Under the pieces are notes generated by a model, which was not told the origin of the DNA, did no database searches, and saw only the letters and a program-made list of their open reading frames with translations. Below are positions 48,696 to 56,753 of a stretch of 64,000 nt of DNA, piece after piece. The stretch comes from Streptomyces anulatus (GTDB lineage Bacteria > Actinomycetota > Actinomycetes > Streptomycetales > Streptomycetaceae). Location: positions 1-64,000 of the forward strand of contig NZ_BMVK01000020.1 in the NCBI RefSeq assembly GCF_014650675.1. Direction: 5' to 3'. Position 1 is the first letter of the stretch. Every line of letters begins with the position of its first letter. The translations under genes were made by a program, and so were the position numbers.

Positions 48696-49919
48696 TCATT
48701 CCAGCGGATGCCCGATCAGCATCGTCGGAGCCCCCGCCACCCGGGTCAGGAACACCGTCGCCGAGTGCGGACCGCTCAGCTTCATCCGGCGACGCAGCTC
48801 CTCCGGCTCGACCGCCGAGCCGCGCTTCTTGACGGTCAGTACGCCGACCTCCCGCTCCCGCAGCAGCGCCTTCAGCTTCTTCATGTTGAACGGCAGCCGG
48901 TCGGTGATCCCGTACCCGGAGACGTACGGGGAGGAGTACCGCGTGTCGCTCGTGACGTACGCGATCGTCTCGTCCACCAGCCGCCCGCCGCACCGCTCCA
49001 CGATGTCGGCGACCAGATGCGCCCGGATCACCGCGCCGTCCGGCTCGTACAGATAGCGCCCGACCGGGCCCACGGGCGGGGCGGGCAGCGGGGCCGGGGC
49101 GGTCAGGGTCGCCCCGGAGGGCAGCAGCGTGGCCCGGAACGCACCGGGCGCGAAGCCCTCCCCGTACCAGAGCACCGCCTCCTTCACGTCGCCGCCGTCC
49201 GAGATCCACTCGGCCTCCGCCTCCGGGCCGATCGCCTCGTGCGGGACGCCCGGGGCGATCTTCAGCGCCGCCCTCGGGGCCTTCAGCGCGGCCGCCGCCG
49301 CCCAGGACAGCGGCGGCGAATACGCCTCCGGATCGAAGATCCTGCCGCGTCCGCCCCGCCGTGCCGGGTCCACGAAGACCGCGTCGTACGGGGAGGTGTC
49401 GATCTCCGTGACATCGGCGCACCGCACCTCGATCAGATCCTCCAGGCCGAGCGCCTCGGCGTTGGCGCGGGCCACCTCGGCGGTCAGCGGGTCGCGGTCC
49501 ACGGCCAGGACGGAGATTCCGGCGCGGGCCAGGGCGAGGGCGTCGCCGCCGATGCCGCAGCACAGGTCGGCCACGCTCCGCACGCCGAGCCCGGCGAACC
49601 GCGCGGCGCGGTGGGCGGCGACGGAGGTGCGGGTGGCCTGCTCGACCCCGTTGGGCGTGAAGTACATCCGGTAGGCGTCCTCGGCCCCGAACTTGGCCAC
49701 CGCCCGCTGCCGCAGCCGGGCCTGGCCCAGGGCCGCCGACACCAGCTCCGCCGGGTGCGTGCGGCGCAGCCGGGTCGCCGCGGCCAGCTCGTCGGCGGGG
49801 TCGTGGTCGCGCAGCTCGGCCAGCAGCTGTTCGCCCTCGGGGGTGCGTAGCGCGGCGAAGGCGGCGCGGGCGGGTTCGTCGGCCGGGGCGGAGGGGGTCG
49901 TTGCGTTCACCCGGTCCAT
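48696..49919 (-). CDS. SAM-dependent methyltransferase with THUMP-like domain
   Basis: The 407-residue protein has a class I methyltransferase core: VRSVADLCCGIGGDALALAR, VLAVDRDPLTAEVARANAEA and YDAVFVDPARRGGRGRIFDP. A C-terminal THUMP-like part follows with VGVLTVKKRGSAVEPEELRR. THUMP domains usually bind RNA, so tRNA or rRNA is a likely substrate, but the target is unknown. The ATG at 49919 is the first; a GTG three codons later is possible. Confidence 0.85.
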   Translation of the reverse strand: MDRVNATTPSAPADEPARAAFAALRTPEGEQLLAELRDHDPADELAAATRLRRTHPAELVSAALGQARLRQRAVAKFGAEDAYRMYFTPNGVEQATRTSVAAHRAARFAGLGVRSVADLCCGIGGDALALARAGISVLAVDRDPLTAEVARANAEALGLEDLIEVRCADVTEIDTSPYDAVFVDPARRGGRGRIFDPEAYSPPLSWAAAAALKAPRAALKIAPGVPHEAIGPEAEAEWISDGGDVKEAVLWYGEGFAPGAFRATLLPSGATLTAPAPLPAPPVGPVGRYLYEPDGAVIRAHLVADIVERCGGRLVDETIAYVTSDTRYSSPYVSGYGITDRLPFNMKKLKALLREREVGVLTVKKRGSAVEPEELRRRMKLSGPHSATVFLTRVAGAPTMLIGHPLE

Positions 49920-50047
49920 TGTGGCCGCTGCGCCGGGTGCCGTTTCCCGCGCCGCCGGAGGCCGCTGTGGGCCGGCCGGGGGACGGCGCCGGTCCGCTCG
50001 CGGTGTCGGGGCGGGGAGGCGGGCCGCTGCTGGCAGGATGCGGCGCC

Positions 50048-51004
50048 ATGCAGCTAGTACGACAAAAAGAAAAATCAGCCATGAAGCGGCACAGGTCGGG
50101 CGTCGTCGTGCTGGCGGCCCTGCTGGCCGCCGCCGTCGCCTCCGGGTGCGCGGCGGAGACGGGCGGCCGGGGCGAGGGGGCCCCCGGCGGGCCCGCGAAG
50201 CCCGCCGCCGGCCAGCCGGGCGAGGCCGCTCCGAAGGCCGGGCCCGCCCGCGCCCTGGACACGTACGCCGAGGCGCTCAGGAAGAAGCAGGCCGCACGGG
50301 CCGTCGCCGCGAAGAAGTGGGGGCTCGCCAAGACCCCGCTCGCGGCCCCCGAGCCGCCGAAGGTGAAGCCGCGCATCACCACCCGCAAGGGCTTCGAGGT
50401 CCGGGACGACGCCGGGCTGCCGCCCGTCTTCACCACCGTCCCGACCAAGGAGAAGATCGTCTTCCTGACGATGGACGACGGGGCGGAGAAGGACCCCGAG
50501 CTGCTGCGGATGATGACCGAACTGGACATCCCGTACAGCGCGTTCCTCAGTGACTACGTCACCAACGACGACTACGGCTACTTCAAGAAGATGCAGCAGC
50601 GCGGAGTGGTCATCAGCAACCACACGCTCAACCACCGCTATCTGCCCGGCCTCTCCTACGCCGAGCAGAAGCGGGAGATCTGCGACCAGCAGGAGAAGAT
50701 CCTCAAGCACTACGGGAAGCGCCCCACCCTCTTCCGCCCGCCCTACGGCAACTACAACCGCGACACCCTCGTCGTCGCCAAGTCCTGCGGGATCACCGCC
50801 GTACCTCTGTGGTCCTCCGAGGCCTTCCCCGACCACATGGAATGGCGCGAGTGGGACCGGGACCTGCACCCCGGCGACATCGTCCTCACCCATTTCCGGG
50901 GCAAGGAGGACTGGAAGGGCTCGATGCCCGACATGATCCGCCGGGTCATGAAGACCATCACCGACAAGGGATACGCGGTGGCGAAGCTGGAGGACTACGT
51001 CTGA
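50048..51004 (+). CDS. Polysaccharide deacetylase family lipoprotein
   Basis: The 318-residue protein has a lipoprotein signal (VVVLAALLAAAVASGCAAE, lipobox ASGC) and a Pro/Gly-rich linker. A NodB domain follows: IVFLTMDDGAEKDP in place of TFDDG, SNHTLNHRYLPGL with the His pair, FRPPYGNYN and GDIVLTHF. Such enzymes remove N-acetyl groups from glycans such as wall peptidoglycan. The ATG at 50048 has AGGA upstream; the ATG at 50081 would begin MKRHRSG and is also reasonable. Confidence 0.87.
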   Translation: MQLVRQKEKSAMKRHRSGVVVLAALLAAAVASGCAAETGGRGEGAPGGPAKPAAGQPGEAAPKAGPARALDTYAEALRKKQAARAVAAKKWGLAKTPLAAPEPPKVKPRITTRKGFEVRDDAGLPPVFTTVPTKEKIVFLTMDDGAEKDPELLRMMTELDIPYSAFLSDYVTNDDYGYFKKMQQRGVVISNHTLNHRYLPGLSYAEQKREICDQQEKILKHYGKRPTLFRPPYGNYNRDTLVVAKSCGITAVPLWSSEAFPDHMEWREWDRDLHPGDIVLTHFRGKEDWKGSMPDMIRRVMKTITDKGYAVAKLEDYV

Positions 51005-51031
51005 CCCGCCTCCTTCCCCGCACGTCGCCGT

Positions 51032-51065
51032 GAATGCGCGCTCAGCCCCCGCTGCGCGCGCATTC
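51032..51065. terminator. Bidirectional terminator
   Basis: GAATGCGCGC (51032-51041) and GCGCGCATTC (51056-51065) are perfect arms with a 14-nt loop. The hairpin lies 27 nt after the deacetylase stop and overlaps the end of the convergent membrane gene. Confidence 0.65.
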
Positions 51066-51518
51066 GCTGGTGTCGCCGCCGCTGCGGCAGGGCGGGGAGT
51101 TCCACGCGGGGGACGAGGTGGCCGTGGGTCCGGGGTCGCGGTCGCTCCACGGGTCCGGCCGCTCCTGCACCGCCGAGGCGAGCGCGGCCGCGCACAGGGC
51201 CAGCGCGACGAGTACCTGCGTTCCGCCCGCCCAGTGCCACCGATTGCGCAGCAGGGCCACGGCGAGACCGGTGGGGATCACGGCCAGGGCGGCGAGGGTG
51301 AGGGTCGGGCCCCATGTGTCGGCGAAGCCTTCGGCGGGCCCGTGCGGTGGCGACAGGGTCGTCACCGTGACCACGAAGAGCGGCAGCGCGCCGAGAACCA
51401 GCTCGGCCAGCACCAGCACCAGGCCCATCAGAGGGTCCGCGCAGCCCCCCGGAGCCGACGACCGTGAAGCGGCCCTCTCGTCCGGCCGGCCGGGCAGGCG
51501 GCTCTCGGGGTGCGTCAT
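51042..51518 (-). CDS. Small membrane protein of unknown function
   Basis: The 158-residue protein has three hydrophobic segments: LMGLVLVLAELVLGALPLFV, GPTLTLAALAVIPTGLAVAL and TQVLVALALCAAALASAV. The C terminus is Pro/Ser-rich with two Cys. No family is recognised. ATG at 51518 (MTHPESRLPGRPDERAA) is the most plausible start; its GGAG is unusually close. It reads away from groES. Confidence 0.6.
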   Translation of the reverse strand: MTHPESRLPGRPDERAASRSSAPGGCADPLMGLVLVLAELVLGALPLFVVTVTTLSPPHGPAEGFADTWGPTLTLAALAVIPTGLAVALLRNRWHWAGGTQVLVALALCAAALASAVQERPDPWSDRDPGPTATSSPAWNSPPCRSGGDTSECARSGG

Positions 51519-51613
51519 CTCCGAACCGTTGTACGGAACACCGGGCTCCGCCCCCACGTTGTCCGGACGGTGATCCGATGGATCCCCGATCGAGACGGCG
51601 CGAGGGTGGTGAA

Positions 51614-51640
51614 TTGGCACTCCGCTTGACCGAGTGCTAA
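51614..51640. promoter_or_regulatory. CIRCE element 1 (HrcA operator)
   Basis: TTGGCACTC (51614-51622), nine spacer bases and GAGTGCTAA (51632-51640) match CIRCE (TTAGCACTC-N9-GAGTGCTAA) with one mismatch. HrcA binds it to repress chaperonin genes at normal temperature. The spacer contains the -35 TTGACC. Confidence 0.9.
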
Positions 51641-51653
51641 TCGCGGTCATAGT
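51626..51653 (+). promoter_or_regulatory. groES-groEL1 promoter
   Basis: TTGACC (51626-51631) and CATAGT (51648-51653) are spaced 16 nt apart. The promoter overlaps CIRCE 1 and precedes CIRCE 2, so HrcA binding would block polymerase. Confidence 0.6.
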
Positions 51654-51660
51654 CTCGGTG

Positions 51661-51687
51661 CTGGCACTCCCCCCTGGAGAGTGCCAG
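51661..51687. promoter_or_regulatory. CIRCE element 2 (HrcA operator)
   Basis: CTGGCACTC (51661-51669), nine spacer bases and GAGTGCCAG (51679-51687) are perfectly symmetric and extend by G/C on each side. It lies just downstream of the predicted transcription start. Confidence 0.88.
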
Positions 51688-51796
51688 CAGCACTCTGCGC
51701 GACAGGGCAGGTCCGGCACCCGCGACGACGGGCCGGTCAGGTCGCCGCCCACAGACTGTTAAACCCCGTGAGATCTCCGAAGGGGGAGACCGGATC

Positions 51797-52105
51797 GTGT
51801 CGACCACCAGCTCCAAGGTTGCGATCAAGCCGCTCGAGGACCGCATTGTGGTCCAGCCGCTCGACGCCGAGCAGACCACGGCTTCCGGCCTGGTCATTCC
51901 GGACACCGCGAAGGAGAAGCCCCAGGAGGGCGTCGTCCTCGCCGTGGGCCCGGGCCGCTTCGAGAACGGCGAGCGGCTTCCGCTCGACGTCAAGACCGGC
52001 GACGTCGTCCTGTACAGCAAGTACGGCGGCACCGAGGTGAAGTACAACGGCGAGGAGTACCTCGTCCTCTCGGCCCGCGACGTTCTCGCGATCGTCGAGA
52101 AGTAA
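51797..52105 (+). CDS. groES: Co-chaperonin GroES
   Basis: The 102-residue protein begins MSTTSSKVAIKPLEDRIVVQ and includes the mobile loop EQTTASGLVIPDTAKEKPQE and VLYSKYGGTEVKYNGEEYLV. It caps the GroEL ring. The GTG at 51797 follows GAAGGGGGAGACCGG. It is under two CIRCE operators and is followed by groEL1. Confidence 0.98.
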   Translation: MSTTSSKVAIKPLEDRIVVQPLDAEQTTASGLVIPDTAKEKPQEGVVLAVGPGRFENGERLPLDVKTGDVVLYSKYGGTEVKYNGEEYLVLSARDVLAIVEK

Positions 52106-52127
52106 TTCACCCACGTTTGTCTGTGTT

Positions 52128-52178
52128 CTGCGCCCCTGGCCCCCTGCGAAATAACTAGCCGGGCGGCGAGGGGCGCAG
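52128..52178 (+). terminator. Hairpin between groES and groEL1
   Basis: CTGCGCCCCT (52128-52137) pairs with AGGGGCGCAG (52169-52178); TTCATTTTTGAG follows. It is 22 nt after the groES stop and 26 nt before groEL1, so it may be a partial terminator or a processing or stability structure that sets the groES:groEL ratio. Confidence 0.6.
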
Positions 52179-52204
52179 TTCATTTTTGAGAGGGAACACA
52201 GCCC

Positions 52205-53830
52205 ATGGCGAAGATTCTGAAGTTCGACGAGGACGCCCGTCGCGCCCTTGAGCGCGGCGTCAACAAGCTTGCCGACACGGTCAAGGTGACGATCGGCCCC
52301 AAGGGCCGCAACGTCGTCATCGACAAGAAGTTCGGCGCTCCCACCATCACCAACGACGGTGTCACCATCGCGCGTGAGGTCGAGCTCGACGACCCGTACG
52401 AGAACCTCGGCGCCCAGCTCGTCAAGGAGGTGGCGACCAAGACCAACGACGTAGCGGGTGACGGCACCACCACCGCGACCGTCCTGGCCCAGGCGCTCGT
52501 CCGCGAGGGCCTGCGCAACGTCGCCGCCGGCGCCTCCCCGGCCTCCCTGAAGAAGGGCATCGACGCCGCGGTCAAGGCCGTGTCCGAGGAGCTCCTCGCG
52601 ACCGCCCGCCCGATCGAGGACAAGTCCGACATCGCCGCCGTGGCCGCGCTCTCCGCGCAGGACACCCAGGTCGGCGAGCTCATCGCGGACGCGATGGACA
52701 AGGTCGGCAAGGACGGTGTCATCACCGTCGAGGAGTCCAACACCTTCGGTCTGGACCTGGAGTTCACCGAGGGCATGGCCTTCGACAAGGGCTACCTGTC
52801 CCCGTACATGGTGTCCGACCAGGAGCGTATGGAGGCCGTCCTCGACGACCCGTACATCCTGATCCACCAGGGCAAGATCGGCTCCATCCAGGAGCTGCTC
52901 CCGCTCCTGGAGAAGGTCATCCAGGCCGGCGCCTCCAAGCCGCTCCTGATCATCGCCGAGGACGTCGAGGGCGAGGCGCTCTCCACCCTCGTCGTCAACA
53001 AGATCCGCGGCACCTTCAACGCCGTCGCGGTGAAGGCCCCGGGCTTCGGCGACCGCCGCAAGGCCATGCTCGGTGACATCGCCACCCTCACCGGTGCGAC
53101 CGTCATCGCCGAAGAGGTCGGCCTCAAGCTCGACGGCGCCGGTCTCGACGTGCTGGGCACCGCCCGCCGCGTCACCGTCTCCAAGGACGACACGACCATC
53201 GTCGACGGCGGGGGCAACTCCGAGGACGTCAAGGGCCGCGTCAACCAGATCAAGGCCGAGATCGAGTCCACGGACTCCGACTGGGACCGCGAGAAGCTCC
53301 AGGAGCGCCTCGCGAAGCTGGCCGGCGGCGTGTGCGTCATCCGTGTCGGCGCCGCCACCGAGGTGGAGCTCAAGGAGAAGAAGCACCGCCTCGAGGACGC
53401 CATCTCGGCGACCCGCGCCGCTGTCGAGGAGGGCATCGTCTCCGGCGGTGGCTCCGCCCTCGTCCACGCGGTGAAGGTCCTGGAGGGCAACCTCGGCAAG
53501 ACCGGCGACGAGGCCACCGGTGTCGCGGTCGTCCGCCGCGCCGCCGTCGAGCCGCTGCGCTGGATCGCCGAGAACGCCGGCCTGGAGGGTTACGTCATCA
53601 CCTCCAAGGTCTCCGAGCTCGACAAGGGCCAGGGCTTCAACGCCTCCACCGGCGAGTACGGCGACCTGGTCAAGGCCGGCGTCATCGACCCGGTCAAGGT
53701 CACCCGCTCCGCCCTGGAGAACGCCGCGTCCATCGCGTCGCTGCTGCTCACGACCGAGACCCTGGTCGTCGAGAAGCCGGCCGAGGAAGAGGCCGACGCC
53801 GGTCACGGCGGCCACGGCCACTCCCACTAG
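52205..53830 (+). CDS. groEL1: Chaperonin GroEL1 with His-rich C terminus
   Basis: The 541-residue protein begins MAKILKFDEDARRALERGVN and has the ATP site VKVTIGPKGRNVVIDKKFGA with VAGDGTTTATVLAQALVREG, and GIVSGGGSALVHAV. The C terminus ends DAGHGGHGHSH in place of the Gly-Met repeat, the mark of actinobacterial GroEL1 paired with groES; another GroEL2 is normally elsewhere in the genome. It folds proteins in the GroES-capped chamber. GAGAGGGAACACAGCCC precedes the ATG. The hairpin at 53857-53893 ends the operon. Confidence 0.97.
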   Translation: MAKILKFDEDARRALERGVNKLADTVKVTIGPKGRNVVIDKKFGAPTITNDGVTIAREVELDDPYENLGAQLVKEVATKTNDVAGDGTTTATVLAQALVREGLRNVAAGASPASLKKGIDAAVKAVSEELLATARPIEDKSDIAAVAALSAQDTQVGELIADAMDKVGKDGVITVEESNTFGLDLEFTEGMAFDKGYLSPYMVSDQERMEAVLDDPYILIHQGKIGSIQELLPLLEKVIQAGASKPLLIIAEDVEGEALSTLVVNKIRGTFNAVAVKAPGFGDRRKAMLGDIATLTGATVIAEEVGLKLDGAGLDVLGTARRVTVSKDDTTIVDGGGNSEDVKGRVNQIKAEIESTDSDWDREKLQERLAKLAGGVCVIRVGAATEVELKEKKHRLEDAISATRAAVEEGIVSGGGSALVHAVKVLEGNLGKTGDEATGVAVVRRAAVEPLRWIAENAGLEGYVITSKVSELDKGQGFNASTGEYGDLVKAGVIDPVKVTRSALENAASIASLLLTTETLVVEKPAEEEADAGHGGHGHSH

Positions 53831-53856
53831 TACCGCCCGTACCTCCCGGTACGCAT

Positions 53857-53893
53857 GAGGCCCGGCACCCCCGTCGTGGGGGCGCCGGGCCTC
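53857..53893. terminator. Terminator after groEL1
   Basis: GAGGCCCGGC-A-CCCCC (53857-53872) pairs with GGGGG-C-GCCGGGCCTC (53878-53893), one mismatch and a 5-nt loop. It also ends close to the convergent dehydrogenase stop. Confidence 0.8.
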
Positions 53894-53909
53894 GGTGCGT
53901 TCCGGCCGG

Positions 53910-54923
53910 TCACGCCATGCGCGCCAGGTCCTCCGGCGTCACCGGGTCCGCGAACGGCAGCCCGCTCGCGTACCGCGCCACCTCGTCCAGCGCGAAGTCC
54001 GCCAAGCGGTGGATCTCGTCGCCCAGCGAACCCGCCACATGCGGCGTCAGCAGCACGTTCGGCAGGTCGTACAGCGGCGAGGAGGCGGGCGGCACCTCCG
54101 GCTCCGTCACATCGAGCACCGCGTTCAGCCGCCCCGACACCAGCTCGGGCAGCAGCGCGTCGCCGTCGATCAGCGAACCCCGCGAGGTGTTGATCAGCGT
54201 CGCCCCGTCCGGCATGGCCGCCAGCTGCGCCGCGCCGATCATGTGCCGGGTGGCGGGCAGTTCGGGCGCGTGGACGGAGACGATCCGGCTGCGGGCGCAG
54301 AGCTCGTCCAGGCCCACCTGCTCCGCACCCAGCCGCGCCGCCGTCCCCGCGTCCACGTACGGGTCGAAGAGCAGCACCTCCAGATCGAACGGGCGCAGCA
54401 GCTCGATCACCCGGCGGCCGATCCGCGAGGCGCCCACGATGCCCACGCACCGCCGGTAGTTGCCGTGCCCCGCCAGCTCCGCGCGCCAGTCGTGCGGGGC
54501 GCGCAGCTCCCGGTAGCGGCGGGCCGCGGGCAGCACGTCCTTGCCCGCGAGGAGGATCGCGGCCAGCGTGTACTCGGCGACCGGCAGCGCGTTCGCCGCG
54601 GCCGCCGAGGTGACCCGCAGGCCGCGCTCCCAGCAGGCCGGGGTGATGTGGTGCTTGACGCTCCCGGCCGCGTGCACCACGGCGCGCAGCCGGGGGGCGG
54701 CGGCGAGGACCTCGGCGGTGAGCGGGGGCGCGCCCCAGCAGGTGATGAGCAGCTCCGCCCCGGCCAGCGCACGGGCGACCTCGGGGGCCGGGTCGGTCAG
54801 CCGGTGGGCGACCAGGCCGGGGTCGGTGTCCACCAGCGCGGTGAGCCGCGCCCGCTGCCGGGCGCCGAACAACTGCTCCGCGATGCCCGGGCCCATGGCC
54901 AGGAGGGCGGTGGGGGCGGTCAT
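53910..54923 (-). CDS. D-2-hydroxyacid dehydrogenase family protein
   Basis: The 337-residue protein has the NAD-binding fold of the family: GIVGASRIGRRVIELLRPFD in the Rossmann part, where GxGxxG reads GASRIG, LINTSRGSLIDGDALLPELV and NVLLTPHVAGSLGDEIHR with the catalytic His. Reductions of 2-keto acids are typical; the sugar-importer context may imply a sugar-acid substrate. The ATG at 54923 (MTAPTALLAM) has GAGGAG upstream; a longer form starting at 54950 is less likely. It is the last gene after the ABC importer, 61 nt behind the second permease. Confidence 0.87.
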   Translation of the reverse strand: MTAPTALLAMGPGIAEQLFGARQRARLTALVDTDPGLVAHRLTDPAPEVARALAGAELLITCWGAPPLTAEVLAAAPRLRAVVHAAGSVKHHITPACWERGLRVTSAAAANALPVAEYTLAAILLAGKDVLPAARRYRELRAPHDWRAELAGHGNYRRCVGIVGASRIGRRVIELLRPFDLEVLLFDPYVDAGTAARLGAEQVGLDELCARSRIVSVHAPELPATRHMIGAAQLAAMPDGATLINTSRGSLIDGDALLPELVSGRLNAVLDVTEPEVPPASSPLYDLPNVLLTPHVAGSLGDEIHRLADFALDEVARYASGLPFADPVTPEDLARMA

Positions 54924-54984
54924 GTGACACTCCTCGATGTCGGGCGACACTCCCTGCGGTCATGCGGCGCTCCCCTACGGGGCG

Positions 54985-55827
54985 TCATTTGACGCTCCCC
55001 GCGGTCAGACCGGCCTTCCAGTGCCGCTGGAGCGTGACGAAGGCGATGATCAGCGGGGTGACGGCGAGGAGGGAGCCGGTGACGACCATCGGGTAGAAGG
55101 TCGGATCGGCGTTGGCGTTGCTGTGCCAGTTGTAGAGGCCCAGGCTCAGCGGATACAGGTCCTTGTCCGACAGCATGACCAGCGGCAGGAAGAAGTTGTT
55201 CCAGATCGCGGTGAACTGGAACAGGAAGACCGTCACGAAGCCGGGCATCACCATGCGCAGGCCGACCGACCAGAAGGTCCGCAGCTCGCCCGCCCCGTCG
55301 ATACGGGCGGCCTCCAGGACCTCGTCGGGTATGTAGCCCGCGCTGAAGATCCGGGACAGATACACCCCGAACGGGTTGACCAGCGCCGGGATCAGCACCG
55401 CCCAGTAGGTGTTGACGGTGCCGGTCTCGACGGCCAGCAGATACAGCGGCAGCGACAGGGCCGTGGAGGGCAGCAGCACGCCCAGCAGCACCAGGGCGAA
55501 CAGCTTCTCCTTGCCCCGGAAGCGGTACTTGTCGAAGGCGTACCCGGCGGCGACGCTGATCAGCGAGCAGCCGAGCGCCCCGATGCCCGCGTACAGCAGC
55601 GAGTTGCCGTACCACCGGAAGTAGATGCCGTCCTGGTAGGACGTCAGCTCGGAGAGGTTGTGCCCGAGGTCGAAGCCTTCGAAGGAGAAGACGTCCCCGC
55701 CCAGCAGGTTCCCGGCGTCCTTGGTGGCCGCGGTCAGCAGCCAGACCAGTGGGAACAGCGTGTAGACGGCGGCGATCAGCAGGACGACGTTGACCGAGGT
55801 CTTCGACAGCCATCGCTGGGAGGTCAT
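54985..55827 (-). CDS. Carbohydrate ABC transporter permease (MalG type)
   Basis: The 280-residue protein has six membrane helices and the EAA loop EVLEAARIDGAGELRTFWSV, in a MalG-type permease (FPLVWLLTAATKDAG, GVLLPSTALSLPLYLLAVET). It forms a heteromer with the other permease and uses an ATPase encoded elsewhere, commonly MsiK in Streptomyces. Its start overlaps the upstream permease stop by 4 nt. Confidence 0.94.
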   Translation of the reverse strand: MTSQRWLSKTSVNVVLLIAAVYTLFPLVWLLTAATKDAGNLLGGDVFSFEGFDLGHNLSELTSYQDGIYFRWYGNSLLYAGIGALGCSLISVAAGYAFDKYRFRGKEKLFALVLLGVLLPSTALSLPLYLLAVETGTVNTYWAVLIPALVNPFGVYLSRIFSAGYIPDEVLEAARIDGAGELRTFWSVGLRMVMPGFVTVFLFQFTAIWNNFFLPLVMLSDKDLYPLSLGLYNWHSNANADPTFYPMVVTGSLLAVTPLIIAFVTLQRHWKAGLTAGSVK

Positions 55828-56753
55828 GGGCGTGCCTCCTTCTTACGGTTGGTGAAGCGCGTGACGACGAAGGAGAGCGCGGCGGCGACCAGGGCGATCA
55901 GGACGGACGCGGCGGCGGCGAGGCCGTAGTCGTTGCGTTCGAAGGCGGCGCTGTAGGCGTACATGTTCGGGGTCCAGGTGCTGGTCACCGCCGAGCCCGA
56001 GCCCCGGCTGAGGATCAGGGGTTCGGTGAACAGCTGGAGCGAACCGATGATCGTGAAGAGCAGGACCATCACCAGGGAGGAGCGGATCAGGGGCAGTTTG
56101 ATGGAGAGGGCGATCCGCCAGTTCCCCGCCCCGTCGACGGTCGCCGCCTCCAGCAGCGAGCGGTCCACGGCCTGGAGGGCCGCGTAGAAGATCACCACGT
56201 TGTAGCCGAGCCACTGCCACAGCGCGATGTTCACGATCGAGGGCAGTGTGCCCTCGGAGGAGAAGAAGTCGAAGCCGAAGCCGCCGGCCTCCATGGCGGC
56301 GACGACCGGGCTGAGCTGCGGGGTGTAGAGGTAGATCCAGATCAGCGCGGCGATCAGACCGGGGATGGCGTGCGGCAGGAACAGCGCCAGCTGGAAGAAC
56401 CGGCGGGCGCGGGCCAGCGCGGAGTCCAGCAGCAGCGCCAGCACGATCGCGCCGCCGCCCATCAGCGGGATGTAGAACGCGCAGTAGCCGAGCAGCACCC
56501 AGAAGCCGTCGCGGAACGCCTGGTCGCCCAGGGCCGTCGCGTAGTTGCCGAGCCCGTCGAAGACGGTACGGGGACCGTCGAAGCCGAGGCCGGACTGCTT
56601 CTCGGTGAAGAGGCTGAGCCAGAGCGCGTAGCCGACCGGGACGATCATCGCCACGGTGAACAGGGCGAAGAAGGGGGCGAGGAGGGCGCCCGCGGCCAGT
56701 CGCGTACGGGCGCGCGAGCTCAGCGCCTTCGCGCGGAGTCCACCGGTGCTCAT
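55824..56753 (-). CDS. Carbohydrate ABC transporter permease (MalF type)
   Basis: The 309-residue protein has an N-terminal helix (LLAPFFALFTVAMIVPVGYA) and five further helices. The EAA motif lies in LLEAATVDGAGNWRIALSIK. It is the partner of the MalG-type permease. The ATG at 56753 overlaps the binding-protein stop by 4 nt. Helix order and length are normal for the family. Confidence 0.94.
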   Translation of the reverse strand: MSTGGLRAKALSSRARTRLAAGALLAPFFALFTVAMIVPVGYALWLSLFTEKQSGLGFDGPRTVFDGLGNYATALGDQAFRDGFWVLLGYCAFYIPLMGGGAIVLALLLDSALARARRFFQLALFLPHAIPGLIAALIWIYLYTPQLSPVVAAMEAGGFGFDFFSSEGTLPSIVNIALWQWLGYNVVIFYAALQAVDRSLLEAATVDGAGNWRIALSIKLPLIRSSLVMVLLFTIIGSLQLFTEPLILSRGSGSAVTSTWTPNMYAYSAAFERNDYGLAAAASVLIALVAAALSFVVTRFTNRKKEARP

